Source: Burkholderia pyrrocinia (GTDB lineage: Bacteria; Pseudomonadota; Gammaproteobacteria; Burkholderiales; Burkholderiaceae). From it: a stretch of 64,000 bases of DNA. The position numbers and the translations under genes are program-made. The notes under the pieces are model-generated. The model saw only the letters and a list, made by a program, of their open reading frames with translations. It searched no databases and was not told the DNA's origin. Location of the stretch: positions 1,488,001-1,552,000 of the forward strand of contig NZ_CP094460.1 in assembly GCF_022809715.1 (NCBI RefSeq), written 5' to 3'. Shown piece by piece: positions 8,844 to 17,711 of this stretch; the stretch's first letter is position 1; the number at the start of each line of letters is the position of its first letter.

Positions 8844-9749
8844 GTGGATCGAATCGACGCGATGTCAGTGCTGATTGCCGCCGTGGAGAGCGGCAGCTTG
8901 TCGAAAGCCAGTCGTAGGCTTGGGCTCCCGTTGGCGACAGTAAGCCGCAAGATGGCCGACCTGGAGGCTCATCTGAAAGCGACTTTGCTCGTGCGTTCTT
9001 CTCGTGGCCTCGAACTGACGCCGGCCGGCCGTTCATACGTGACCGCAGCCAAATCAATCCTTGAACAGGTTGTTGAGGCAGAACGTGCTGCCGCAGGGGA
9101 ATACCTGGAGCCCAAGGGAGATCTGGTCGTTACCGGACCCAACATGTTTGGGCGCATGCATGTCCTTCCTGTCGTCACGAGTTTTCTCGCGGCGTATCCC
9201 GATGTGTCGGTCGGCCTCATGCTAACGGACAGGATTACGCATTTTCTGGATGATCAAATCGACGTGGCACTAAGAATCGGTGATCTTCCTGACAGCGAGC
9301 TGGTTGCTATCCGACTAGGAGCTGTGCGACGCGTAATCTGCGCAAGCCCCTCGTATCTTTCCACGCGGGGAATACCCGTTTCTCCTGACGAGCTTCCGGA
9401 GCACAGCGTTGTCTCCTTCGAAAATGTGTCGTCGACAAGCAACTGGAAATTCTGGTCCGGCGGATCAGATTTCGAAGTGCCGTTCCGCTCGAGACTAAGC
9501 GTGAACACGATTGAAGCCGCGATTGATGCGGGACTTGCCGGTTCGGGCTTGATTCGCACCATGTCCTACCAGATCACAGAATACGTCCGTCGAGGCGACC
9601 TGCAGATTGTGTTGAGTGAATTCGAGCCGCCAGTTCGCCCGGTCCATCTGGTTTACGACAAGAAAAATCGGCTGCCTCTCAAATTGCGGGCGTTCATCGA
9701 CTTCGTAGTGCCTCGATTGCGCGAGCGCATTGCTGACGCCGCTCTCTAG
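8844..9749 (+). CDS. LysR-family transcriptional regulator
   Basis: This 301-residue LysR protein starts at a GTG and begins with the standard MDRIDAMSVLIAAVESGSL helix. The HTH covers about residues 15-40 (SLSKASRRLGLPLATVSRKM), and the effector domain shows GRMHVLPVVTSFLAAYPDVS and GLAGSGLIRTMSYQI. It is transcribed away from the hydrolase gene and is the likely regulator of that gene. It shares many motif positions with the LysR protein at 6370-7254. The effector is unknown. Confidence 0.9.
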   Translation: MDRIDAMSVLIAAVESGSLSKASRRLGLPLATVSRKMADLEAHLKATLLVRSSRGLELTPAGRSYVTAAKSILEQVVEAERAAAGEYLEPKGDLVVTGPNMFGRMHVLPVVTSFLAAYPDVSVGLMLTDRITHFLDDQIDVALRIGDLPDSELVAIRLGAVRRVICASPSYLSTRGIPVSPDELPEHSVVSFENVSSTSNWKFWSGGSDFEVPFRSRLSVNTIEAAIDAGLAGSGLIRTMSYQITEYVRRGDLQIVLSEFEPPVRPVHLVYDKKNRLPLKLRAFIDFVVPRLRERIADAAL

Positions 9750-10261
9750 CACCGACGCTTTCTGCCTATCAGTGTCGCTTTTGCTGTCCGAAGATCGTCC
9801 GACCTATTACGCTCGGCAACCACACGGATCGAGCGCTATTGCCGGCACCCCGACGGAACCGACGTTGAGGGGCCGAGAGTCGCCGAGATTTTTGTGGGGT
9901 CGAGTCAATTCGCGGTTGCTGATCTGATCAGGGGTTGTCGGAACGACCGCTTATGAGTGGCGCATCCGTCTCTTTCGGGTCGATGCCGGACGTCGACTTC
10001 GCGCGGAAGCGCATCGTTCGATGCCCGTCATGGACGGGACCGCACCGATAGACGCAAGCGTTGAAGTCCGGTCTCGGTCGAAACAGCGGCCGTCTGATCG
10101 TGGAGTAGTATTTCCCCATGTCCAAGTTGTTGCTCGGCCTCTACGACACACAGCCAACCCATCCGTGACGAGGGCGGCAAGCTCGTTAAAGGGTTTGGAA
10201 ACTGCTTCAACGATACGTATGGTGGCGTCGGCCGTGACGACGGCATTGATGGGAATGCATC
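9750..10261. other. Intergenic stretch without a supported gene
   Basis: This 512-base stretch has several overlapping short frames on both strands, none with good codon use, a ribosome-binding site or a recognisable motif. It may contain decayed coding sequence, but I see nothing that can be named. Confidence 0.5.
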
Positions 10262-10663
10262 ATGTCAACCGAGTGGAAGCACCGCGTCAGACTATTTATC
10301 CAGCGTTTCTGGCAGCCGACCAGTGCGTGCATGACCTGCATGCCGGGGAGCTGGGGCAATATCATGAGCCTTGCCCACTGGACTATTGCACTTCAGACAG
10401 GTCTGTTTACCGGCCTCCTGGCTGTACTTTTGACTTTCACGCCTTTGGCGAAACTCTACGCGCATCGATACGGCAATGCGCTGGTCGTTGGCGTCCTGAC
10501 AACGTTGGGCGATGCCTACTCGCACACGAGTCACTACCGTATCCCCTATGTCGAGCACATCGTGACGGGTGCAATTTCAGGTCTCTTGACGCTGGCAGCC
10601 TCATATCTCTTCGAAGACCGCGCGCGACGCCTTCGGGCGGTATGGGCTCGGGTTTTCGGATAG
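10262..10663 (+). CDS. Small integral membrane protein, unknown function
   Basis: This unrecognised 133-residue protein has three likely membrane segments: LAHWTIALQTGLFTGLLAVLL, GNALVVGVLTTLGDAYSH (less hydrophobic) and IVTGAISGLLTLAASYLF. The N-terminus is basic with a short CMTC motif near residues 23-26, and the C-terminus is arginine-rich and probably cytoplasmic (RARRLRAVWARVF). The start follows a GGGAAT element. It lies 235 bases before a small exported protein on the same strand. Confidence 0.6.
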   Translation: MSTEWKHRVRLFIQRFWQPTSACMTCMPGSWGNIMSLAHWTIALQTGLFTGLLAVLLTFTPLAKLYAHRYGNALVVGVLTTLGDAYSHTSHYRIPYVEHIVTGAISGLLTLAASYLFEDRARRLRAVWARVFG

Positions 10664-10898
10664 CTTGTCCGCTGACTTTCCGAACCCACTGGGCCAAACG
10701 GAAAGACGCTCCCCGGCGTGGCTACGCTTCATGATCGGGAGGCTGCGCATGGACAACGGGAGCTCGCGACCGTTATATGCCCCAGCCGAACGGCGCTTCA
10801 TGGCGGGCGGAATCAACCGTTCGACCTGGAGGTCAGAATCGTTGACAATCGAGAGCCGTCGCCGCTGTGCGTCGCCATGTTCGATTAACGAAAAATCT

Positions 10899-11240
10899 AT
10901 GAACCAACGTTTGCTGACCCAGTGCGCTGTATTTTTCCTGTTTCTCGTTTTCGGAAAGCCAACATGGGCGGCGCCCCTTGCCGAAAGCAATCAAATTGTG
11001 ATCGCTATGGACTATGGCAGCCTTGATTTGACGCGACTACACCAGCTTGAAGACGAGCTGGAATCGGTAGCGAGGGAGACGAAGTTAGGCGAGCTGGATG
11101 GTGATGAAGTGACAGTCGATGGTGGCAAGGCGTCCATCTATATGATGAGCGTCCACACGGATAAATTAATCGACGCTATCCGTCCGGTGCTAAAGACATA
11201 CGATTTCTCGCGTGACGCTCACATTCGTGTGGGACGCTAA
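10899..11240 (+). CDS. Small exported hypothetical protein
   Basis: This 113-residue protein has a signal peptide of about 24 residues (QRLLTQCAVFFLFLVFG then PTWA). The mature part is about 90 residues, acidic and probably alpha/beta, with a two-part pattern: LDLTRLHQLEDELESVA, then ELDGDEVTVDGGKASIYMMS, then TDKLIDAIRPVLKTYDF. The frame stays open upstream to 10665, but the ATG at 10899 gives the complete signal peptide and follows AACGAAAAATCT. The function is unknown. It is the last gene of the lower-GC segment. Confidence 0.6.
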   Translation: MNQRLLTQCAVFFLFLVFGKPTWAAPLAESNQIVIAMDYGSLDLTRLHQLEDELESVARETKLGELDGDEVTVDGGKASIYMMSVHTDKLIDAIRPVLKTYDFSRDAHIRVGR

Positions 11241-11331
11241 AAGTGCGGCACGACGAGAAACGAAATGTCCGCATTTGAGAAAGCCGAAGGTCACTTCAGG
11301 GTCGAACAGCACCCCCCGGAAATCCCCGAAG

Positions 11332-11363
11332 AAACAAAAAAAAGCGCGAACCGCAGTTCGCGC
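11332..11363 (-). terminator. Rho-independent terminator of the porin gene
   Basis: An 8-bp perfect stem (11344-11351 with 11356-11363, 4-base loop) is followed on the minus strand by a run of nine T (11335-11343). It lies about 45 bases past the porin stop and reads as a standard intrinsic terminator. Confidence 0.85.
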
Positions 11364-11409
11364 CAAAGAGAGACCTCGCTGAAGACGTCGCTGCTCCAAA
11401 CCACCCCGC

Positions 11410-12549
11410 TCAGAACGAATGCCGCATCCCGATCCGCACGTCGGCCTGCGTCTGCGTCGTCGACGGCGTGAAGCTGTAGCCGACCACCGCATCGACGCCG
11501 TGCGACGCGCGCAGGTAATCGCCGGAGATATACACGTCGGTGCGCTTCGACAGTAGGTAGTGCAGGCCCGCCGTGCCCTGGTTCCAGTGATGGCCTTCGA
11601 AGCGCGTGTGCTGGTAGCCCGCGATCAGGCTCAGCGCCGGCGTGAACTGGTACAAGCCGCCGCCTTCATATACCTGCATGTGCGACGACTGGCCGAAACC
11701 CTTGATCGTCGTGTACGAGAAGTTGGCGTCGAGCGTCAGCTTGCCGATCGTGTAGCTCGAGCCGATGCCGAACGTGCCCTGGCTGTCGACGTCCATCGGC
11801 GTGTTCGCGAACAGGTCGGTGCGCGCGCCGGTCGCCGGATCGACGGTGACGGTCTGCTGGCCGAGGAACGTGTGCGTGCCGATCATCGCGTACGGGTCGA
11901 ACGCGTAGATGCCGTTCGGGTTGTTCAGGCGCGTGTACGCGGCGCCGATCGAGAAGTCGCCCTTCGTGAAGCTCGCGCCCGCGCTCCATGCGCTGTTGCG
12001 GTGGAAATTGCCCGCGACGTTGCCGAACGAGTACATCGCGCCGAACTTGAAGCCGCTGAGGTCGTTCGACAGGAACTTCACCGAATTCGGCAGGCGGTCG
12101 CCGTTGAAGCGGTCGAAGTCGCCCTGGTGGATCGCATAACCGCTGCCCCACGCCGAGATGTTGTAGATCGACACGAGTTCGTTCGTGATGTCGAGCTGGT
12201 TGCCGAACGACAGCGTGCCCCAGTCGTTCTGCAGGCCGACATACGCCTGCCGGCCGAACTCGGCGCCGCCGAAGCCGAGCTGCCCGTTGCCGAGGTGGAA
12301 GCCGCTCTCGAGGGCGAACACGGCCTTCAGGCCGCCGCCCAGGTCTTCCGTGCCCTTCAGGCCGAAGCGGTTCCCGTATGAGACGCCGTCGTCGAACTTG
12401 ACCACGTGCGAGCCGCCGGTGTTGTTCACATACGTGATGCCCGCGTCGAGAATCCCGTACAGCGTCACGCTGCTCTGCGCATGGCCGATGGCGGGAATAC
12501 AGGCCGCGCATGCAAGCGCGGCGGCTACGGCGACTTTCGTGTGCTTCAT
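11410..12549 (-). CDS. Gram-negative porin (Burkholderia OmpC/Omp32-like)
   Basis: The 379-residue outer-membrane protein has a signal peptide (about 1-24, ending GHA) followed by QSSVTLYGILDAGITYVNN, the hallmark first strand of beta-proteobacterial general porins. Alternating hydrophobic strands run to a C-terminal Phe (IGMRHSF), the signal for BAM insertion. Length fits a 16-stranded trimeric porin. The family passes small hydrophilic, usually anionic, solutes. It is a single-gene unit with its own terminator. Context next to choline and betaine genes may be coincidental. Confidence 0.93.
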   Translation of the reverse strand: MKHTKVAVAAALACAACIPAIGHAQSSVTLYGILDAGITYVNNTGGSHVVKFDDGVSYGNRFGLKGTEDLGGGLKAVFALESGFHLGNGQLGFGGAEFGRQAYVGLQNDWGTLSFGNQLDITNELVSIYNISAWGSGYAIHQGDFDRFNGDRLPNSVKFLSNDLSGFKFGAMYSFGNVAGNFHRNSAWSAGASFTKGDFSIGAAYTRLNNPNGIYAFDPYAMIGTHTFLGQQTVTVDPATGARTDLFANTPMDVDSQGTFGIGSSYTIGKLTLDANFSYTTIKGFGQSSHMQVYEGGGLYQFTPALSLIAGYQHTRFEGHHWNQGTAGLHYLLSKRTDVYISGDYLRASHGVDAVVGYSFTPSTTQTQADVRIGMRHSF

Positions 12550-12768
12550 TATCGACCACCCTCCCTGAACCGTTCGATGGAAAGAATCTCGTCCCGGCGC
12601 GTGCCGCGATACGCCGGTGGATTCGAATTCAGTACGCCTGCTGGCTTCGGCATTTCGTTTTCCGCAATAACGCAGCCATTGCCGAAAAATACAAACCCAT
12701 ATTTCACGTCACCCGTCTGAAGGCGACACTAAATGGTCACGATGCGACCGGTCGGGAAAACACGTAGA

Positions 12769-12797
12769 CGGGCGGCACGGCAAAAACCGGCCGCCCG
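12769..12797 (-). terminator. Possible terminator hairpin after choX
   Basis: CGGGCGGC (12769-12776) pairs with GCCGCCCG (12790-12797). On the minus strand it follows the choX stop by about 10 bases; the T-run after it is weak. Confidence 0.45.
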
Positions 12798-12806
12798 GAG
12801 GCGGGG

Positions 12807-13772
12807 TCAACGGCCGTCGAGGGCCGCGCGCACGGCCGGCAGGCCCGGTGCGCCGGCGGCCGTCGTCACGCCGTCCAGCCAGCCGGCGACCAGCGCCGGG
12901 TCGGCCTTCAGCGCATGCTGCGCCGCGAGCGCGGGCGACGTCTTGTGGTCGAGCATGTCGGCGATCATCCGGTTCTCGACGTCGACGGAGAATGTCATCT
13001 GCCGGAACAGCCGCGCGAGGTTCCCGCATTGGCCGGCAAACCCGGCGCGCGTGACCGTGTTGACCGTCGCGCCGCCGTAGTTCGGGCCGAAATACGCATC
13101 GCCGCCCGACAGGTAGGTCAGGTGGAACTTCGTGTTCATCAAATGCGGCTCCCACGCGAGAAATACAATCCAGCGCTTGTCGCGCACCGCGCGCTCGACC
13201 TGCGTGAGCATGCCGGTCTCGCTCGATTCGACGAGCGACCAGTTCGCCGTACCGAGCGCGTGGTCGGACAGCATCCGCTTGATGTTCTGGTTCGCGGGCG
13301 CGCCGGGCTCGATCCCGTAGATCTTGCCGCCGAAGCGGTCGGCATGGCGCGCGAGATCGGCGAACGTGTGCACGCCCGCGGCCGCGACGTAGTCGGGCAC
13401 CGCAAGCGTGAACTTCGCGCCGCTCAGGTTCGCGTGCAGCACGTCGATCGATTTCTCGTCGACGAACGGCTTCACAAGCGGCGCCTGTGCGGGCATCCAG
13501 TTGCCGAGGAACACGTCGACCTGCCCTTTCTTGAGCCCCTGATACGTGATCGGCACCGACAGGTTCGCCACGTCCTGCCGGTAGCCGAGCGCCTTCAGCA
13601 CGACGCCCGCCATCGCGTTCGTCGCGTCGATGTCGGTCCAGCCGGGCGCCGCCATCTTCACGTCGCTGCACGTCTGCGGGTCGGCCGCGTGCGCGCCCTG
13701 CGCCGTCATCACGCAGGCGGCCGCGGCGAGCGCCGCGCCGATCCGGATTGCTGCATTGCATTGCCGTTCCAT
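12807..13772 (-). CDS. choX: Choline ABC-transporter substrate-binding protein
   Basis: This 321-residue periplasmic binding protein of the OpuAC/ProX type has a signal peptide of about 29 residues (ending GAHA) and starts its mature part with a Cys-containing ADPQTCSDVKMAAPGW. Features of the choline-binding ChoX group are the aromatic-rich WTDIDATNA, DVFLGNWMP and WIVFLAWEPHLMN segments, whose Trp and Tyr residues cage the quaternary amine. It lies 45 bases downstream of betC on the same strand, so choline released from choline sulfate, or choline itself, is the likely ligand. No permease or ATPase gene is adjacent, so it must share a transporter encoded elsewhere. Confidence 0.88.
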   Translation of the reverse strand: MERQCNAAIRIGAALAAAACVMTAQGAHAADPQTCSDVKMAAPGWTDIDATNAMAGVVLKALGYRQDVANLSVPITYQGLKKGQVDVFLGNWMPAQAPLVKPFVDEKSIDVLHANLSGAKFTLAVPDYVAAAGVHTFADLARHADRFGGKIYGIEPGAPANQNIKRMLSDHALGTANWSLVESSETGMLTQVERAVRDKRWIVFLAWEPHLMNTKFHLTYLSGGDAYFGPNYGGATVNTVTRAGFAGQCGNLARLFRQMTFSVDVENRMIADMLDHKTSPALAAQHALKADPALVAGWLDGVTTAAGAPGLPAVRAALDGR

Positions 13773-13817
13773 CGCCAGCTTCCTCCGTCGTTCGTCAATG
13801 ATCGCGATGCGGGACGC

Positions 13818-15353
13818 TCAGCGCCCGACCCGCGGAAAGCGCGCCATCGCCTCGAGCGTGTCGAGTTCGATGTGATTGCGCATGTAACGCTGGCTCGCGT
13901 CGGTGAACGGCTGCCAGTCCCACGCGTGGATGCGGCCCTGCGTCGCCGCCGCGTAATGGAAGCGCCGGCGCCGCTGGCTCGCGCGCACCTGCCGGTCCAG
14001 CTCGGGCAGGTTCCAGCGCTGCGCGGCTTCAACGCGGAACGCCTCGAGCACACCGGCGGCTTCCGGCGAGCCGGCCAGGTTCGTCAACTCGCGCGGATCG
14101 TCGGCGAGGTTGTAGAGCTGGTCGGGATCGGCCGGGCAATGCACGTACTTCCAGCCGCCGCGGCGAATCATCACGACCGGCGCGACCGCGCCTTCCGCGA
14201 GGTATTCGCCGAGCGCGACATCGTGCGCGGGCGTGCCGTGCAGGTGCGGCACGAGGCTCGCGCCGTCGACCGGGTCCGGCCAGCCGCCGGCGGGCGCAGC
14301 GCCGGCCAGGTCGACGAGCGTCGGCAACAGGTCGACGTGCGACACCGGCCCGTGCACGCGCGCGGCGCCGAAGCGGCCCGGCGCATGGACGATCAGCGGC
14401 ACGCGGCAGCCGCCTTCGAAGAACGTCATCTTGTACCAGAGCCCGCGCTCGCCGAGCATGTCGCCGTGGTCGGACGTGACGATCACGATCGTGTCGTCGG
14501 CGAACCCGCACTGCTCGAGCGCGGCGAGCACGCTGCCGAACTGCGTGTCGACGTAGGAGGTTGCGCCGTAGTACGCGCGGCGCGCGGCGCGGATCTGCGC
14601 GTCGGTCGGCGGCGTGCGGTCGTTCTCGCAGACGAAGCGCAGCCGCTGCGAATGCGGATCGCTGTCCGCTGCATCGAGCCGCACGGCCGGCATGTCGATC
14701 TCGTCGTCGCGGTACAGATCCCAGTATTCGTGCGTGATCGCATACGGGTCGTGCGGATGGGTCAACGACACGACCATGCAGAACGGCCGCGCGTCGTGCC
14801 CGGCCGCGCGTTCGCGCGCGACGTCGTACAGCTTCTGCTTCGCGGCGAACGTGACTTCGTCGTCGAAATCGAGCTGGTTCGTGCGCACGCACGGGCCCGC
14901 GTCCAGCACCGAGCTCATGTTGTGATACCAGCTCGGCCGCTCGGTCGGGCTGTCCCAGTCGGGCACCCAGCCGAAATCGGCCGGATAGATGTCGGTCGTG
15001 AGCCGCTCCTCGAAGCCGTGCAACTGGTCGGGCCCGCAGAAATGCATCTTGCCGGACAGCATCGTCCGGTAGCCGCCCGCGCGCAGGTAGTGCGCGAACG
15101 TCAGCGTTTGCGCCGGCAATTCGGCGGCGTTATCGTAGGCGCCGATCCCCGACGGCAGCTTGCCGGTCAGCAGCGAGAAACGCGACGGCGCACACAGCGG
15201 GCTCGCGCAATACGCGGCGTCGAACACCACGCCTTGCGCGGCGAGCCGGTCGAGCGTCGGCGTGCGCGCGACGCGGTTGCCGTACGCCGGCAGCGCGAAC
15301 GGCGTGAGCTGGTCGGCCATCAGGATCAGGATGTTGGGTGTCGGGTTCGTCAT
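13818..15353 (-). CDS. betC: Choline-sulfatase
   Basis: This 511-residue sulfatase hydrolyses choline-O-sulfate to choline and sulfate. The N-terminus NILILMADQLTPFALPAYGN carries the first metal-binding Asp. The signature CAPSR at residues 54-58 holds Cys54, the residue converted to formylglycine in type I sulfatases. Later come the metal and substrate motifs HPHDPY and TSDHGDMLGERG. The C-terminus has the choline-sulfatase-specific RRRFHYAAATQGRIHAWDWQ region. The frame is open further upstream, but the ATG at 15353 starts the conserved domain. A LysR regulator is divergent across 241 bases and choX follows, giving the familiar betC-choX-regulator arrangement. Confidence 0.93.
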   Translation of the reverse strand: MTNPTPNILILMADQLTPFALPAYGNRVARTPTLDRLAAQGVVFDAAYCASPLCAPSRFSLLTGKLPSGIGAYDNAAELPAQTLTFAHYLRAGGYRTMLSGKMHFCGPDQLHGFEERLTTDIYPADFGWVPDWDSPTERPSWYHNMSSVLDAGPCVRTNQLDFDDEVTFAAKQKLYDVARERAAGHDARPFCMVVSLTHPHDPYAITHEYWDLYRDDEIDMPAVRLDAADSDPHSQRLRFVCENDRTPPTDAQIRAARRAYYGATSYVDTQFGSVLAALEQCGFADDTIVIVTSDHGDMLGERGLWYKMTFFEGGCRVPLIVHAPGRFGAARVHGPVSHVDLLPTLVDLAGAAPAGGWPDPVDGASLVPHLHGTPAHDVALGEYLAEGAVAPVVMIRRGGWKYVHCPADPDQLYNLADDPRELTNLAGSPEAAGVLEAFRVEAAQRWNLPELDRQVRASQRRRRFHYAAATQGRIHAWDWQPFTDASQRYMRNHIELDTLEAMARFPRVGR

Positions 15354-15594
15354 CGGCGGTCGTGGGGAAAACGGTGTTCGAATGGAACGGCGCGCCGCTT
15401 TGGCAGCGAGACGTCCGGCATGACGGAGGCGACCCGAAGAAAGTGCCGCGCATGCCTGTCGCGACTGGCTAGAATCGCGGAAAGGCCTGGCGCGGCGGCC
15501 GTGAAGCGCGTGTGCCGTACCGTCCGATGCACTATCGCCCGCCCGAATTCGGGTGGGAAGGCGTCCTGCCCTTATGGGGCCATTAGAAGGACTT

Positions 15595-16506
15595 ATGTCG
15601 AAATCCGAACCGTTACCGTCGATGCAGGCGCTGCGCGCGTTCGAATCGGCCGCCCGGCTCGCGAGCTTCACGGCCGCCGCGCGCGAGCTCGGCTCGACGC
15701 AGCCGGCCGTGAGCCAGCAGGTGTTCCAGCTCGAGGCCGAACTCGGTGTGCCGCTGTTCGAGCGCAGCCCGCGCGGCGTCACGCTGACGGCCGACGGCCA
15801 GTGCCTGTACGAAGCCGTGCGGCTGAGCCTCGACACGCTGCGCGGCGCCACTGCGACGCTGCGCGCGCGCCGCGAGCACGGCGCGCTCACGATCGTCACC
15901 GACTTCGGCTTCGCGACCTACTGGCTGATGCCGCGCCTGGCCGGCCTGAAGCGCGTGATGCCGGACGTCGACGTACGCGTCGTCACGTCACAGGATTACG
16001 ACGCGCAGCGCGACCACGGCGACATCGCGATCCTGTTCGGCGACGGCCACTGGCCGTCGTGCACGGCCGCGCGGCTCTTTCCGGAATCCGTCACGCCCGT
16101 GTGCTCGCCCGCGTTCCGCGACGCGCACTCGCACGTCGCGCGGGCCGACCAACTGCTCGCGCTGCCGCTGCTGCACGTGCAGCCGACGCGCCCCGAGCGC
16201 TGGCTGTCGTGGTCGGGCTGGTTCGACGCGCACGGCCTCGACACGGCGGCCGCCGCGCGCGGCGTGACCTTCAACAGCTATGCGCTCGTGATCCATGCGG
16301 CGCTGCTCGGCGAAGGCGTCGCGCTCGGCTGGTCGCCGCTCGTCGACGAGCTCGTCGCGTCCGGCCAGCTCGTGAAGCTCGTCGACGCGCCCGTCGTCAC
16401 GTCGCGCGGCTACTTCCTGGTGCGGCCGCCGCAGCGCCCCGAGCCGGACGCGACCCACGTGTTCCGGCGCTGGCTGCTCGACGCGTGCGCAAGCGCGAGC
16501 GCCTGA
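15595..16506 (+). CDS. LysR-family regulator of choline-sulfate utilisation
   Basis: This 303-residue LysR protein has its HTH at about residues 8-65 (MQALRAFESAARLASFTAAA, then GSTQPAVSQQVFQLE), close to the GcvA-like branch. The effector domain carries DFGFATYWLMPRLAGLKRVMPD and ends with aromatic and proline segments. The ATG at 15595 is preceded by AGAAGGA at 4-10 bases; the longer frame from 15553 is not needed. It is divergent from betC, which strongly suggests that it controls betC-choX, as in other proteobacterial choline-sulfate clusters. The inducer (choline sulfate or choline) is inferred. Confidence 0.88.
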   Translation: MSKSEPLPSMQALRAFESAARLASFTAAARELGSTQPAVSQQVFQLEAELGVPLFERSPRGVTLTADGQCLYEAVRLSLDTLRGATATLRARREHGALTIVTDFGFATYWLMPRLAGLKRVMPDVDVRVVTSQDYDAQRDHGDIAILFGDGHWPSCTAARLFPESVTPVCSPAFRDAHSHVARADQLLALPLLHVQPTRPERWLSWSGWFDAHGLDTAAAARGVTFNSYALVIHAALLGEGVALGWSPLVDELVASGQLVKLVDAPVVTSRGYFLVRPPQRPEPDATHVFRRWLLDACASASA

Positions 16507-16676
16507 CGGCCCAAGCCCGCCCCCGCGCGCTGGCGCACCGATACCAGCCACACGGCGCGTTGGTTCTATCCTCCCCAAAATCGTCCTGATTTACTTGAGT
16601 CTCCCGCAACCCGCGCGGCGTGGCGCTTTGGTGCGCTGCCGCACGGCCGTGCGCCCCATGCCATCCGAGGATTCTC

Positions 16677-17552
16677 ATGACCGCCGAGCACCGCCCCGAT
16701 CAATTCGTCCTGACACTGTCGTGCGCGAGCGCGGCCGGCCAGGTCGCCGCCGTCGTCGGCTTTCTCGATCGCCATCGCTGCTATGTCGATGCGCTGAACG
16801 TGTTCGACGACGATCTCAGCAACCGCTTCTTCGTGCGCTGCGTCTTTCATCCGACGGATGAAACGCTGCAGATCGACGCGCTGCGCCAGGAATTCGCGCC
16901 GATCGCGGCCGGCCTGGGCGGCGACATGCAATGGGCGATTCACGACGTGAACGCGCGGCCGAAGGTGCTGATCATGGTGTCGAAGCTCGAGCACTGCCTC
17001 GCGGACCTGCTGTTCCGCTGGCGGATGGGCGAACTGAAGATGGACATCGTCGGCATCGTGTCGAACCACCCCGATTTCGAGCCGATGGCCGCGCAGCACG
17101 GGCTGCCGTTCCGGCACTTCCCGATCACGGCCGACACGAAGGCGCAGCAGGAAGCGCAGTGGCTCGACTTCTTCGAATCGAGCGGCGCAGAACTCGTGAT
17201 CCTCGCGCGCTACATGCAGGTGCTGTCGCAGGAGACGAGCGCGAAGCTCGCGAACCGCGCGATCAACATCCATCATTCGTTCCTGCCCGGCTTCAAGGGC
17301 GCGAAGCCGTATCACCAGGCGCATGCGCGCGGCGTGAAGCTGATCGGCGCGACCGCGCACTTCGTCACCGACGATCTCGACGAAGGCCCGATCATCGAGC
17401 AGGTCGTCGAGCGTGTGGATCACGCGCTGCGGCCGGAGCAGCTGCTCGCGGTGGGGCGTGATGTCGAAAGCATCACGCTCGCGCGTGCGGTGAAGGCGTT
17501 TATCGAGCGGCGGGTGTTTTTGAACGGGGATCGGACGGTGGTGTTTTCGTAA
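16677..17552 (+). CDS. purU: Formyltetrahydrofolate deformylase
   Basis: The 291-residue enzyme hydrolyses 10-formyl-THF to THF and formate. Residues 1-90 are an ACT domain (FVLTLSCASAAGQVAAVVGF). The C-terminal two thirds are the formyltransferase fold with SNHPDF, the active-site NIHHSFLPGFKGAKPY and HFVTDDLDEGPII. The frame extends upstream, but the ATG at 16677 matches the usual PurU N-terminus. In Pseudomonas a purU copy lies with glycine-betaine and sarcosine genes, where it helps recycle the C1 pool produced by demethylation. Here it sits between the betC regulator and the betaine cluster, consistent with that role. Confidence 0.92.
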   Translation: MTAEHRPDQFVLTLSCASAAGQVAAVVGFLDRHRCYVDALNVFDDDLSNRFFVRCVFHPTDETLQIDALRQEFAPIAAGLGGDMQWAIHDVNARPKVLIMVSKLEHCLADLLFRWRMGELKMDIVGIVSNHPDFEPMAAQHGLPFRHFPITADTKAQQEAQWLDFFESSGAELVILARYMQVLSQETSAKLANRAINIHHSFLPGFKGAKPYHQAHARGVKLIGATAHFVTDDLDEGPIIEQVVERVDHALRPEQLLAVGRDVESITLARAVKAFIERRVFLNGDRTVVFS

Positions 17553-17588
17553 CAGCGCGGCGCGTTCGTTCGAGCGCGAAGAAAACGA

Positions 17589-17624
17589 AAAATGGCCCGA
17601 CCGGCGTACCGGTCGGGCCATTTT
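17589..17624. terminator. Strong bidirectional terminator between purU and permease
   Basis: A 16-bp perfect stem (17589-17604 with 17609-17624, loop CGTA) has A-runs on one side and T-runs on the other. It lies between convergent genes and can end transcription from both. Confidence 0.9.
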
Positions 17625-17711
17625 GCAATCGCATTGCGTCTGACGCTTCACGCGACGGCCCCGTGTGCGGTTTCCGGGACCATCGCGCGCGGCGATACGC
17701 GCATTACTTCG

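Noticed and set aside
13818..15899. A 693-residue betC reading frame
   Set aside because: The extra N-terminus overlaps the divergent LysR gene; the sulfatase domain begins at the ATG at 15353.
12915..16589. A 1224-residue plus-strand frame across choX and betC
   Set aside because: It is Arg-rich shadow coding opposite real genes, an effect of very high GC.
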